A DNA stretch of 42,294 nt from Clostridia bacterium (lineage in GTDB: Bacteria > Bacillota > Clostridia > CAKSNL01 > HGM11501). The translations under genes and the position numbers were made by a program. Positions 42,266 to 42,294 of this stretch are shown here, piece after piece. The DNA lies in NCBI GenBank assembly GCA_017411325.1, contig JAFQQJ010000036.1:1-42294 (forward strand), given 5' to 3'. Position 1 is the first letter of the stretch, and each line of letters starts with the position of its first letter. Below the pieces are notes generated by a model that was given only the letters and a program-made list of their open reading frames with translations, did no database searches and had not been told where the DNA came from.

Positions 42266-42294
42266 GTTCAAGAGCAAAAGGCTCTTTTCACATA

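Noticed and set aside
1..42294. tRNA or rRNA genes
   Set aside because: I saw no cloverleaf with a conserved T-loop or any rRNA segment by eye, although a short tRNA could be missed without a covariance search.

Overview
The window looks like a chromosomal segment of a Gram-positive, anaerobic-type Clostridia member (Firmicutes, low to moderate GC). The evidence is the gene content and order: a pyrH-frr-uppS-cdsA-dxr-rseP block running into nusB-xseA-xseB-ispA and then dgt-dnaG-rpoD-trmK, a GatCAB amidotransferase, class II fructose-bisphosphate aldolase, class III fructose-1,6-bisphosphatase, strong AGGAGG-type ribosome binding sites and frequent TTG/GTG starts. This is inferred from sequence alone and no species is named.

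Region by region. Bases 1-1551 are accessory DNA: a hairpin-rich stretch resembling a transposon end, then a toxin C-terminal module (about 192-839) overlapping a probable immunity gene (817-1197). A 62-bp near-identical direct repeat brackets the pair. Bases 1552-6056 carry a Gfo/Idh-type dehydrogenase and a carbohydrate ABC importer (lipoprotein plus two permeases, no ATPase). Bases 6140-9207 are gatC-gatA-gatB, converging on tspO. Fba (9800-10828) has a consensus promoter. Bases 10863-14240 are an AT-richer accessory block bounded by two near-identical hairpin terminators. It holds a small lipoprotein, a 188-aa unknown protein preceded by an exact 90-bp tandem duplication, several copies of a 27-bp palindromic repeat, a small secreted-protein gene broken by that repeat, a membrane protein and a sugar-phosphate isomerase/epimerase-like protein. 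Then come a minus-strand membrane protein and a peptidoglycan-binding gene broken by one amber codon.

Bases 15934-29008 are a long co-directional housekeeping cluster covering UMP kinase, ribosome recycling, isoprenoid and phospholipid precursors, a site-2 protease, NusB, exonuclease VII, prenyl synthase, dNTPase, primase, primary sigma factor and a tRNA methyltransferase. Bases 29049-31809 (minus strand) carry a beta-helix protein, a lipid kinase and an AraC-type regulator. The regulator is divergent from a DapA/NanA-family lyase and a BNR/sialidase-like protein, and two direct repeats sit immediately upstream of the lyase promoter. Bases 34376-39133 (minus strand) are a potA-potB-potC polyamine-type ABC transporter followed, where potD is commonly found, by a membrane protein and a membrane-anchored DUF5050-like protein. 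Then come fbp (plus strand) and a His-rich metal transporter (minus strand).

How the genes work together: the core genes couple cell-envelope precursor synthesis, translation and replication/transcription start-up. The accessory genes are sugar uptake and catabolism modules and a toxin-immunity remnant. The most unusual signals are the repeat-bounded toxin cassette, the palindromic repeat family that has broken and duplicated coding sequence, and the AraC/lyase/sialidase-like locus with a readable operator. No tRNA, rRNA or CRISPR array was seen.
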